A stretch of 64,000 bases of DNA from contig JAULBX010027385.1 in the NCBI GenBank assembly GCA_032358255.1, positions 1 through 64,000 on the forward strand. The letters are read 5' to 3'. Source of the stretch: Heterotrichella gracilis. Its lineage: Eukaryota > Sar > Xanthophyceae > Tribonematales > Xanthonemataceae. Within the stretch, counting starts at the first letter, position 1; each line of letters starts with the position of its first letter. Positions 20,701 through 31,700 of this stretch are shown piece by piece. The notes beneath the pieces are model-generated. The model was not told the origin of the DNA and did no database searches. It was given only the letters and a program-made list of their open reading frames with translations. A program made the position numbers and the translations under genes.

Positions 20701-23389
20701 CACTGACGACGTATTCATTGATCAATGCCATGTAGTATCCACCGAGGCTGGGGCACTTGTCTGCATGAGAGCTTTTTACAAACGTCCTTACAATTCCAAA
20801 TTGAACTTCAGTTGTTCTGTGCATCGCCAGATCTGCGTCTGCCAGCCACCTTTATACAGTTTTGTCACATCACTAAAAAACTGTTTTTGTTTTAAAGAAA
20901 GCCATACTTCGTATTTTTACAATAATTGTGGTGTGTACATCCCCCAGGTTCCGCACCTGCCAGCCACCTTGGCCTAGATGTGTTCCAGCAGCTGCTAGTG
21001 GCTGCAGACGAGCGCACGCGCCAGGCAGGGGCCACTGACATGACGGGGTGCGCACGCTTTGCCTGCCGGGAGTGCGGGGTGGCGCACTGCCCGGGGTACA
21101 CCCCCATGAAGGTGCACGTGTCGCGGCGCAGCACATTTGCAATCGAGGTGCGGCATGCATATGTGGTCTACTACCTGGTGGACCCTTGGGGCTGTTTCCC
21201 AGCAAAAACCCTAGAAAGTTGGAAGGGTAGGTGATGTGCTTCTGTCAGGCTTGCAAACTTGCCAATCAGTTTGCAGAATGTAGCAGCTGCATTGTCATGG
21301 AAGATGAGGTCTCTTAGAGGATGGTTCTACATACCCTCCATGTGATCCCCTGGGGGATGGCTGTTGGTGCAATCACACAAAATGGGACTGAAAATTACAT
21401 TTTTGCTTCAGACCAAAACCCACAACTTCTGGCTGTTCATTCACTCACTCTTCTTGTGACCCTTGCCCTCCCCGACCTAGGGTAAAAATCTCTCCCTGGA
21501 CCCCTCCTCCCCCGCTGCTTCCTCCTCCTCCTCCACCCCCTGGCTCAACCCCCTACCCGTGCACAATGAGGGTCTGCAGCAGCTGTGCGACCTGTGCGGA
21601 TGTCACGCAGAGACGCACGAGACAAAGGTGAGCCAAAAGAGGGTTTTTCTTGCTCGATTTAAAATCATTCTTTTGTGCGGCTGCCACGCAGAGGGGCACA
21701 AGGCAAAGGTGAGCTAAATGAGGGTTTACCCAATTTTTTGACCGCATAACCCCACATCCTACCACCAGCCTTTCAGGGTGCCCAGAACAATAGACCAATT
21801 TGTGTCAAATTTTAGTATGATATAATTTATTTCAAATGAGTCACTTTGTATATGTCCACTGTGAAAAACTAGTGACAGCAGTGTCCCATGTTGCACCCGA
21901 TCCATCAAAACGCAATGCCAGGTCCAAAATGCTTGGCGCCACGCATGCAAGGCTGGCTGCTGATCCGACATTACTGCTAGATGCATGTCTTACTCACTGT
22001 ACGCATTCTCTTACCTTGCCATCACTGCCCCTCTACAGGAGGAGAGTGACAGCAGGAGGGCAGTGGAGCTTGATGCGCAGCGCAGGGCCACCAGGCGGAG
22101 GGCTGCGGATGCAGTGCGCAGGCAGCAGGACAGGGACTCGGCCGAAGCATGCAGGTGGGGAACAAGACCAGATCAATTGTACTTATTTACGGTAGCATGA
22201 TGTAATAAACATTGGGGATGTAGGCGAGGATTGAGCAATTGTAGGATGTAGGGTGCTTGCTGGTCACGTCATGTCATGTTTTTGGTCAAGGTGATCAGTA
22301 CAGCACCCTTATCAACCAGCATTTGCTACTGTTATTCCTGAATATTGACATAATTTCATCAGCCTTGTATTTATCATGTACGGTACCCCCCTGCACAGGG
22401 CCCGCGTGGCAACCAATGCGCATGTGCCCCCACCCCTGACCGCCATGTGGCACCAATGGTTGTTTTATCAGCCATATATATCATGTACCCCCTGCACAGG
22501 GCCCGCGTGGCAACCAACGCGCGCGTCATCTCCGAGGCCCGCGCAGCAGGCGAGTGGATACAGACCACGCACGCAGACTCGCTCCACCAGGCTGAGCGGG
22601 GGGGCTGCGCGCGCTGCGCCTCCTGCCCCGCCTTCACCGTGCACTTCATCTCCAGCATGGCCATGAACGCAGACATCATGTTCTACTGTTCCGTGTGCGG
22701 CTGCGATGCGCAGCACCATCCAGTCAAACCGGTGAGACAAATCAAAGTAGGCGCAGTTGTGACTTGGTTTGACCAGCTATATGTAGCCGGTGAGACAATT
22801 TCAGGAATTATTGTTTAGGGTCTAGGGGTTAGGGGTTACACCCAATGGGGTTGGGAACCCAATTCCCAAACCCTACCTAAACCTCCCCTTGTGCATTTGT
22901 GTCCACATTGTGCCATGCTTTCCCTCCAGGATTGGGAGGCCCAGGACAGGCAGCGGCGAGAGGAAGAGAGCAGGCACACTGCACAGGCAGCGGGGCGGGG
23001 GGCTCAGCGCAGGGCACAGGTGGGCCGAGACGGGCATGGGGTCAACAGCGCCTCATGTGTAGGAAAGTGTAAAATTTGCGTTCGCCCATCTGTGCTTGGC
23101 ATGCTGCACCTGTAATGAAAAGGCCCCGCTTTTAATTTATCATAAAACCATTTTCATTAAATTTATGTTTGTAAACTCGTGTCCTGCACAGGCTCATGCT
23201 GAGCTGGCAGCGGAGGCGCAGGCGCTGCACGACCTGGGATTGGCCACAGGGGCGGGGCAGCGCCAGGTGGCGCGTGCGTATCGCAAGCTGGCGCTGCGCT
23301 ACCACCCCGACAAAAACACCTCCCCTGGCGCACGCGACACCTTCATCAAGCTCACGCGTGCCTTTGAGTTGCTGAGCAACAGGCAGTGA
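14715..23389 (+). CDS. TPR and J-domain cochaperone with zinc motifs, 1559 aa
   Basis: Seventeen exons, 4680 nt, every phase closing: 14715-14816, 14945-15001, 15148-15274, 15401-15506, 15781-15912, 16150-16207, 16355-16447, 16709-16840, 17140-19732, 19864-20051, 20372-20480, 20948-21147, 21481-21627, 22039-22154, 22500-22731, 22930-23019, 23192-23389. An N-terminal CSAC (residue 35) and CTRC (67) can form a zinc knuckle. TPR units from about residue 85 to 300 keep carboxylate-clamp positions (EQGNRS, LWSNRSAAY, WAKAWTRKAA), as in Hop-type TPRs that bind Hsp70/Hsp90 tails. An 860-residue low-complexity exon follows, then an acidic stretch and three Cys-rich patches (FACRECGVAHC, LCDLCGC, CARC with CSVCGC). 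The extreme C-terminus is a J-domain core with RKLALRYHPDKN, so the HPD motif that stimulates Hsp70 ATPase is intact. The TPR-then-J order recalls DNAJC7, but the size and cysteine patches are unusual. Confidence 0.85.
20082..20096. repeat. Telomere-like repeat
   Basis: TAGGGTTTAGGGTTA, about 30 bp after the exon 10 donor of the TPR-J gene. Confidence 0.8.
21595..21730 (+). repeat. Tandem copy of an exon end with a live second donor, TPR-J exon 13
   Basis: The end of exon 13 (TGTGCGGATGTCACGCAGAG...AAAG|GTGAGC, donor at 21628) is repeated 81 bp downstream with donor AAAG|GTGAGC at 21709. Reading through from 21628 to 21708 is open and in frame. Use of the second donor would therefore add exactly 27 codons and duplicate the Cys-Gly-Cys-His motif (CGCHAEGHKAK). 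Confidence 0.8.
22372..22530 (+). repeat. Duplicated 3' splice site, TPR-J exon 15
   Basis: CCCTGCACAG|GGCCCGCGTGGCAACCAA occurs twice, with exon-start positions 22399 and 22500, a period of 101 bp. The upstream text TATCATGTAC is shared too. Only the downstream acceptor continues into the long open exon. The copy shifts frame. Confidence 0.8.
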
Positions 23390-24296
23390 TGGGGGGTGGC
23401 AAACTCACACAGGGGTTTAAGAGCACATATCAACATAGATTTTTACCTTACTGTGAGATTTGCTCAGCGCAATCATTGCTCCAAAGGGATTGTGGATATG
23501 AGTAGCTTGCATGGTAGGGGGTGACGAGAGTTGCAGATTGCAATATTGAAGGGATGGCGCGAGCGTTGCTTCTTATTGGAAATTATTTCTTTTTTGTGGC
23601 CTAGCTAGTATAGGTGAAGTGTGCAGCTTCACCGCATGCAGCTGCCACGATGTAGCCACCAGTGTCACTGTTGGAATCACTGGTGATTGCATTGTACACC
23701 GTTGCGGCAATGATTGCTTGATTGATTATCATTGATTATGTATACAGTGATGGTATTGAATATACATTGGCGCGTGGCTTAAGAATACAGGGTAATCCTT
23801 GTCCTTGTCAATCATTGACACACCAGCTGGTGAATGTCAAGAAGGTTTGAGACTAGTCTCTGTGAATTCAACATTTGAGGGCCTAGGTTGAATCCTCTGA
23901 GTTCTGTCATACTCGACTGTGAAGGATTGTCTGACCATTGGCAAATTCTTTGATGATCATTATAGACCGTATTGCGGTGGACCACCAGGTGCAATGCAGA
24001 TAAATTTCCCACCAAATGCTGTTCAACGCTAGTCATTACTGTAACTGTTGTGTTCACAGACTGTGCTGAGCATCTTTGGCAGATTCCACTTCAGGACAAA
24101 TTGTTTTCCTGCCAAGTCTTGAAGTGGAATTTTTTAGAAGGCTTGTAGTCTGCAAAACGTTTTCTATTGTGAATTGTACAGGAGTGACTACTAGCTCAGT
24201 GACTGAGCTTTTCTGACAGCTTCATTGCAACAGTGTCATCCATTTTGTGCTGCAGGGTCCAATGGAATAGCCGGCAGCCAGCACCACCAAAGCACG
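23390..24296. other. Intergenic between convergent genes
   Basis: This is the 3' side of the TPR-J gene and of the first secreted protein gene. It is AT-richer than the genes, and I see no open reading frame with coding character. Confidence 0.35.
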
Positions 24297-24926
24297 TCAC
24301 ATATTTCCTCTCGTGGCACTTTGTTTCCTCATTTCCATGGCCTTGACATTGGCTTTGAACCACTTGTTACTGAAAAAGTTGACTCTCTCCTTTTTGACCA
24401 GTTTGGTGTGAATGTTGAATAACAAACCCGCCGGGTCAATAGTGCCATCGTCAGTGGTACGCTGCTGGGCCGGCTGTGAGTACTCGACAGTCTGACTCTC
24501 AGAGTCAGACCTGCGCGTGCTAGTCTGGCTGACAGAGTCTGGCCTGGGCTCGGTAGCCTTGACAATCTGAGACCTGAACGGTGGCATCGCCCCAGGCAGT
24601 GTCATGCACCTTGACAGTGTCATGCCACAGTGGCCACTTGAGCTGTTCCCCAACAGGATAGTGTCATGGCATGGGCAGAAAATGTCCAGATCGCTTGGCC
24701 ACTGATTGCTGCCATTATGTCGCATCTTAGTTCCATGTTCAAGCAGGCTGTGGCATCCCAGATCCAGATCCAAGCCCTTGCACTGGCGGAGGCAGTCCCT
24801 GCGGGCCTTGAGGCACGCCTCAGAGACTGACTCCTCTGCTGCAGCATGCCCTGTCAGCATTAGGCCCACCAGCAGCAGAGAGAAGGTGATTCTAGCAAGG
24901 CGGCGTGGTGCGGTGCAGGCCTTCAT
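24297..24926 (-). CDS. Secreted Cys-motif protein, 209 aa, intronless
   Basis: I do not recognise a named family. A basic N-terminus and a hydrophobic core (ITFSLLLVGLMLTGHAAA) form a clear signal peptide, so the protein should be secreted or enter the secretory pathway. Right after it comes CLKARRDCLRQCKG, that is C-x6-C-x3-C, followed by single cysteines and an FCPCHD motif, likely disulfide-bonded. The tail is Ser/Thr/Gln-rich with DSESQT-type stretches and a basic end. The gene at 26757 has the same layout and the same cysteine spacing, so the pair are paralogues. The start at 24926 (MKACTAPRR) was chosen because it aligns with the MRAWSPTRR start of the paralogue. An ATG eight codons upstream (24950) is also in frame. 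A single exon is unusual among these intron-rich neighbours. Confidence 0.58.
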   Translation of the reverse strand: MKACTAPRRLARITFSLLLVGLMLTGHAAAEESVSEACLKARRDCLRQCKGLDLDLGCHSLLEHGTKMRHNGSNQWPSDLDIFCPCHDTILLGNSSSGHCGMTLSRCMTLPGAMPPFRSQIVKATEPRPDSVSQTSTRRSDSESQTVEYSQPAQQRTTDDGTIDPAGLLFNIHTKLVKKERVNFFSNKWFKANVKAMEMRKQSATRGNM

Positions 24927-26756
24927 GTTGGTCCTTGATGGTGGTTCCATGACACTCCTTGCACCTGCTGGGGAGCGCCAAAATGAGACCTGAGGCTATC
25001 CAGCTATCTCAGGATTGGGTCAGCTTAATATTAAGGTCTGAGATCCTGCTGGTCTCAGGCCTACCCTCATATATTGTAATAGTCAAGTTCCAGTTTACAG
25101 TGTACACAACCGCCCCAATTGTTCCCTACTGGCCCAGGTGACCATTCAACCTACACTCAACAAGTGCCTCAGTGACAGACACTGGAAAACGAGAGGCCTC
25201 GATGGTTGGAAGTGTGCACACCAATTTCACACTATGTAGTGCCAACTGTTTTAACAATCATGTTACGTACGAAGCTGGGTCAAACTTTGCCTGATATCTC
25301 AGTGTGCTGAGCTCTCAGAGGCTTGTCAATGGAAACCCATATGGAGGACACAGTACAGGCATTGCCAATTGAAGTCTCAAGTTGATATGAGTCTTAAGTG
25401 TCTCAGTTGGCGGTACCAAAGTGTTAACTTGGACAACCAACAAGGCGTTTACTGGCCCAGGTGCATCTACCGCAGTGGCACACCCTATGTGGCAGGCTGG
25501 TGCAACATGGTGCAACTACCTGAAGCAAGGTTGATCCAATATCAATACCAAGTACGTCCCAAGCTTGCAAGTTGACTTTCAGCCATCCACAGTGCTCACT
25601 GTGCCTGCCAGTGACAGGAACGGTTGTTCAGTCGTACCTTTCAAGTCGCTACGAAAGCTCTGCCAGATGTATGACACGGTAGAGACTGCAACGTTCGCTG
25701 AACTCCAGGCACTGGTATTCTAAGGCTACCGGGGTTTTCAGGTGTGGCACAACTTGTAGCAGCTTGAAGCTTGAAAGTGTCAATGGTGCAGACAGGTTCA
25801 CATAACGCTTTAAATCCTTGGCAAAAGCATGCATTCCAGCCCCAAATTAGAATACGATTGCGAAGTGGTTGAATTGAAACCCTAGTAGGGTAATGGAACT
25901 GAGCCTTGGATGATAATCAGCTGTTTTCATGCCATGATAATTGCATTGGTCTGGACAGTGAGTGTACTGAAATGAACAGCCAAAGCCGTTCGATTTCCAG
26001 TCACATACAGTGCCACTCGAAAACTTTTGTGACATGGCGCCTGCCTGGCATGGCATGTTGTTTTTGACATTGCGTTGTGCAAAATGCAATGCACCAGTCG
26101 CAGTGCTGCTTTCAGCCTTGCCGCACCATCCTGGCCAGCAAGGACAAACCAGATCCAGATCGAGCAGTCTCTGTGCGCAGGAGGCTCTTGCTGGTAATAC
26201 AGAACTAGAATCCGCAGCAATTTATATTTGACATAGTATTACACATGAATGCATTGCGTCACGCAAGTCCAAATTAGTAAATAAAACAGTGGCTTCAAAG
26301 CAACAATCTTGGCTTAACATTTGGCAAAGACACGTCATCATGAATCCCAGCTTACTAGATTACAATGATTGTGACAGCAATGCATACACATACAAACATG
26401 GAGTTATCAACTGGAGTTTTTAAGCGCAACTTCAATTATAATCAACCCACAATCCTGACAGGTATAGCTTGCCATAACTCTGCTCATTGAGAACAACACC
26501 CCCTATTTCAGCTGTGCAACTCAGTCAATCCAGCCGCAGACTCTTCGAAGCCCTGCCAAGTCTGCATGCTTGCCGCATGCCACGGTACTGCCCCTGTGCG
26601 GGTCAAATTGAATGGTGAAGTCGCATATTGACCTCACTACCTGTCTGCATACAAACCGTGGTGGCAGTACGGTAACACGCTGGAAGTAGTCACTGCCACT
26701 GTCAACACTAACCCCAGGTTGGAACCCAGGCTGGCTGACAGAACCAAATACTTGGT
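24927..26756. other. Intergenic between the two secreted-protein paralogues
   Basis: 1.8 kb without a convincing exon. The first few hundred bases should be the promoter of the gene at 24297. I see no further complete copy of the C-x6-C-x3-C motif. Confidence 0.35.
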
Positions 26757-27212
26757 TCACTTCTCCCCCTGTCCCGCCGCTGGGCGCCCCCCCGTGGGCC
26801 TCCTGGGCACCGCAGTGCGCTCCCTGCCCTTGGACCAGGTCCTGGTGTACGCTGCGCTGCCGATGTCATTCAGGGCATCAGCGGTGAGCGCAGCGGCCTC
26901 CATCTTGCCTGACCTGAACCCAGTGGGGCCAGAGCTTGAGCTATGCCCCGAGGAGCTGCTGGAGCTGCTGGTGCTGCTGCTGGTGCTGCTGCCGCTGGTG
27001 CATGAGCAGGAGATGGCCAGCGCCCCCTGCTTGCTGTCGCAGTGGAAGCTCATCTTCTGGCCCTTGCACTGGCGCTCGCAGTCCCTGCGCGCCTTTGCGC
27101 ACACCTTGGACTCTGACGTGGCGGCGGTGGTGCTGGCCACCGCCACCCCCACCACCAGCGCCACCAGCAGGGTGAGGGTGATTGCGCGACGGGTGGGGCT
27201 CCAGGCCCTCAT
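26757..27212 (-). CDS. Secreted Cys-motif protein paralogue, 151 aa, intronless
   Basis: Paralogue of the gene at 24297-24926. The signal peptide is MRAWSPTRRAITLTLLVALV with an Ala-rich cleavage region. It is followed by CAKARRDCERQCKG, the same C-x6-C-x3-C spacing with an identical KARRDC core, and a later CSC in place of the other copy's CPC. The tail is a serine tract (about 20 Ser/Thr/Gly residues) and then a basic, proline-containing C-terminus. Function is unknown. The serine-rich tail suggests a glycosylated wall or extracellular protein, but that is inference. An upstream in-frame ATG at 27326 would bury the signal peptide, so 27212 is preferred. Confidence 0.55.
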   Translation of the reverse strand: MRAWSPTRRAITLTLLVALVVGVAVASTTAATSESKVCAKARRDCERQCKGQKMSFHCDSKQGALAISCSCTSGSSTSSSTSSSSSSSGHSSSSGPTGFRSGKMEAAALTADALNDIGSAAYTRTWSKGRERTAVPRRPTGGRPAAGQGEK

Positions 27213-28739
27213 GGTGTCTTTGCAGTGCTGGATGACGCTCTCCAGGTGCATATGCAGGGCCAGGGTCAGCTGCAAATGGGGTCCCGGGATGTCAGTGGAA
27301 GGTCGCCACGGTGGGGAATGGCTCATTTAATAGCATGTGCATGGCATTGTCAACGCCCAAGGAACAAAGCAGGCAAGTCACAACGGCGGGGAGAGGTGGG
27401 GGAGGCCACAGGCTTGCGCCAGGACAGAGAGGGTGAGCTTGCAGAGGCAAAACCTTGCATGCAACAGGGTAGAACGCTGAGCTGCTTAGCCCTACCCATT
27501 GCCAAGGCATGAGGGCATGATGGGGCATGCAGGCGCAAGCCATAAGTGAACGGCACTAGGCTAGGCTTGAAGACTCCAACGCAGTCCCATGCTGGTCTGC
27601 TATCGCCAATGCCGTGCTATGGTTGCAGCTACACCCTAATGAGCACTCAGACCTTGAAAGTATTCATCTGAAGTGCATAGTGGCCAGCCATGCAGTGCAG
27701 ATTGTTTGCCGCAATTGCCCAAGGGCCTTAAGGGTCCCTTCTGTCACAGTTACAAGCAATGAGGTTCAGAGAAATGAGACAACCAGCTACTAGCGGAGCA
27801 GCTGCTGAATACACCGTCACTGGGCAGTGACTGTGTACACGGCGGTATTACAACAGCTGTCTATCACATGGCAGCTTTCAAAGCAGTGCTGGGCAGCAAG
27901 GACCCCCGGGCTGTGACTGATATATTCCAAGTTGAACTGAAGGCTCTTGATTTCGTTGCACCTCAGAGGTGCAGGCCAGCCCTGCCCCTGGCAGGCAAAA
28001 GCGCAATCACTCAAGTTCAACACATGCAAGCGTGCTTGGCGGTAGTAGTGGCACTGAGGGTCGTTGGTAGAAACGGCACCTTTTTGAAGTCGTGAGCTCC
28101 AACGTCAGAGCTGCTCCTAGAGTAGTTGGACCCCCGAACTGGAAGTGTTGAAGGCCGAGTGTTACAGGAACAGGAGGTTTTATCAGGTTTCACACAAGAA
28201 GTGGGAGCTGTTTGCGCAGACCAAGGTTTATATGTTCTTCAAGCACGTTGTCGAAAGGGCATTGCGCACAGCGTGTGAACGTTCCCATGCATGCAGGCCG
28301 CGGTCGGGCACAATTCTTGGATTCGAAAGCCCTAGCCTAGGGTAATGCAGGTCTGCGGTCAGAGTGTGAAAGTTTCTATTTGCACTCGGTGCAGTCTGCT
28401 TAGTTGCAGCCACTGACTCATGGCATGCGCAACGCCGCATTGGGGTTTACACTCGCCAGTGATGGTGGATTGCTTGTACAGAGTGATGCACCATTGGTAT
28501 GCTGTTCTCAGATCCAAGCACTAGAAGTACATTGCACACAATGTGGGCACTGTGAAATGCTCTGTCTGTATCCACGACCATCCAACCAATGCCGTTGACG
28601 GAAGCATTGGCAGCCTTCCACCTTGGAGTCCCCCCATCACACCATCTTCCATGTGCTCACCACCCTGGTGCAACCACCCCGCTGCCACCTGCCCGAGTCA
28701 AGGCATCTCCATAACTGGCAGTCCCCCAACCACCGCAGC
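27213..28739. other. Intergenic, 3' side of CCT1
   Basis: The left part is the upstream region of the secreted-protein gene; the right part is the likely 3' UTR of CCT1. No exon was recognised. Confidence 0.35.
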
Positions 28740-31700
28740 CTACCCCTCCTCCTCCTCCTTATCCAACTTGATCATGTCGTCGATCCTGAGGATGGTGATG
28801 GCGGCCTCGGTGGCAAATTGGATCATCTTCACCTTGCTGATGGTAGGCTCCAGCACCCCCCGCTCAATGTTATTCGTCACCACACCCTCAACCAGGTCAA
28901 GCCCAAACTCCTTGTAGTGCGCCTTGTCGGGCTTGGTCTGTGCTGTGTAGTGGTACGCGCGCAGCTTGGCAACCAGGTCGGTGGCGTCTGCAAGGGGGAG
29001 TAAAATGGGTGAGGGGAGGGGAAAGTAGAGGGCACCGCACTCAATGGTATGCTGGGACAGGGGCGCTGCTGGGATTGTGGCCCGGGCCACCGCACACTCA
29101 GCCACCATGGCGGATGCATGCGGATGCATGTGCGAAAGCGTTCTAGGTCCACACAGCAGGGACCTTGACAGCGCCTTTGAATAGACTGGGTGGCAAGCCA
29201 TATGGGGCGAACTGCCAATCTAGCTATGTTGCCAGAATGCATGCAACTACCAAACTGACAAATCCCAACGCCGCTGCCCCCACTCACCCTTGGCCGCGTT
29301 AACCGCCAGCGTCTTTGGTATGACCAGCAGCCCGTCTGCAAACTCAGCGATTGCCAGTTGCTCCCTGGACCCCAGCGTGGTGGCAAAGGTCTCAAGGTAG
29401 ATGGACAGGGCAACCTCCACGGCGCCGCCACCTGGCAAAGGGGGAAAGGGGAATTATTGGTGTCGGCACATGTTGAAGGAAGCCCTTGAGAGGATTAGAT
29501 GGTGGGGGGAAATTTGACAGCCTGGACACCAGAGAGTCGCTTGGCCTGGCCTGATTTAGTAGGATCGTGCAAGATCAACACCTAATATTCACCATGCACT
29601 GTACAGCGCTACAGCGCTGCCCCTTCACCCTTCACCTACCACCACATAGCCTGACTCGAGCACCATGCACAGCTACAAACCTTACTGGTTGACTCCAGCA
29701 CCCATTCCCCGCACGGAAAGATGAAGCATTAGCTCTTAACCAACAACAGACCAGGGTATTGCTCTCCCCTCCCCCTCATCTGGCACCACAATGCCTGACT
29801 CCAGTACCCGCTCGACCGCGCAGAACGATATAGGGTTTATGGATTTACCGACCCTACACCAGGGCAATATTTAGCCCACCCTCACCTGGCACCACACCAG
29901 TTGCAAACCCTACACCAGGGTTTCCCAACCCACCCCCCTCCCTCACCTGGCACCACGCTGCCTGACTCCAGCACCCGCTTGACCGCGCAGAAGGAGTCGT
30001 GCATTGACCGATCCATCTCATCCAGCATGTAGTCGTTTGCCCCCCGCAGCAGCACCGTCACCGCCCGGCTGGCCTTGCACCCCTTGATCATGATCATGTC
30101 GTCATCGGCAACGCGCTCCTCAACAACCTGCGGGGGTGGGGTGGGTGGGTGAGGATATGGGTGGCGGAGTGCGGACGCTTTGCGCTTTTAGTGGGGCTGG
30201 AAAGCATGGTCATGTTTTTACAAGTGATGTATATTATGTGTTGGTGTCTGTTGCCATTGAAAGAGTCCAGTCATCTGCAGGCCGCCCGCACCTCCAGGCG
30301 CAACAGTGCCGAAACCCAACAACCCTGCTGCCCCCGCCAATCAGCCAGGCAAGATGCCAGGCACCACCGCTACCTGCTGGGCTCTAGCCCCTGCCCTCCC
30401 AAACCCCCACCGCCACCTGCTGGGTCCTGTCCCCTTCCCGCATCATGCCCATGCACCCCCCCCCCACCTCCCGCCCGCACCCACCTCCTCTGCGTGCCCC
30501 AGGCAGGCTGGGTCAAACACCTCGTTGCCCTCCATGTCAGCCAGGGTGCCAACCACTGTGGCGCCGGTGGCCTTAGCAAGGCGCCTGCACATGGAGGAGA
30601 GGGGGTGAGCCGGGTGCAGCAATTGTGGTGCATGGAAGGGTGGGGTTTAGTGTGGGTCGCATCCTTGGGAGGCGATGGGAGGAACGAGATGCTCATGTGG
30701 GTGTGGTGCTGGAAGCCATGTTCCAAGTGACCACTCGCCACCTCAGACAATTTCCCTCTCCCAGCACAGCTGAAATTGCCCTTGACCATCCCCTTGCATG
30801 CACTCGCCGCCCTCCCGCCCTCACCACGTCACCCGCACCACAGCACCACCTGAGATCATTCTGATACCGTCTGCATGCCCCCCCACCCCACCCACACACC
30901 CCCACCACACACACACATCACCCACCTGAGGTCATCCTTGGGCACCCGCCGGCAGGCGATGGCCCCCGCCTCCACAAAGTACTTAAGCGCCATGTCATCA
31001 ATCCCCTTGGTGGTGAGGATGACGTTTGCGCCCGAGTCCAGAATCTTCTTGATCCGCTCCTTGGTGATGTCGCTCTCGCGGTCGCGGATGCGCTCAAGCT
31101 CCTTGGGGTCGGTCACAAGAACCTGGGGAAATGGGGGGGTCAGATGGTGAGAATGAGGGAGTTAATATGTTTGGGGCACCGGGGACGCCCATGCAGCCCT
31201 GTGGCCATACAGGTTTGCCGTGCCCTACGCCCTCATGTCTACTAGAGCAACGACCAGGGTGTCCCCAAGCACCCTGCTTGTCAGGGTTTACTTTGGGACC
31301 TCATCAGCTGCACCGCACGGCAATGCAATTTCCCCATGGGTTCGGTTGCTTTTCTCCTGCCCGCACCTGCACCCCCATGGCCATGCGCGCCTTCTGCAGA
31401 TTCATGTCCAGGCAGGCGATGCGCGCGGGGAACACGCGCTTGGGCATGCCCTGGGCCGCGCGGCCAAGGTTGAGCGCATACCTGTGGGGGAACACGGCAG
31501 GGCATCAGTAATCAGCAGGTTGCGAATGGCGGATGACGGGCGGCGCCAACGAATGCGGGTTCATGGATTGTGTGTCGATACATGGGTGCAGCTGGTGCGA
31601 TGTGGGTGGTCGTTGATAAGAAAACTTAAGGGTTGATGAGGAGAGAGACGCCCTGCCGCTGCACCGCCTGACAGTAAGAACAACAGGCGGCAGGTGGGCA

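Noticed and set aside
26719-27330. 203-codon plus-strand open frame antisense to the secreted protein
   Set aside because: It is the mirror of the Ser-rich and Ala-rich minus-strand frame; the signal peptide and Cys motif support the minus strand.
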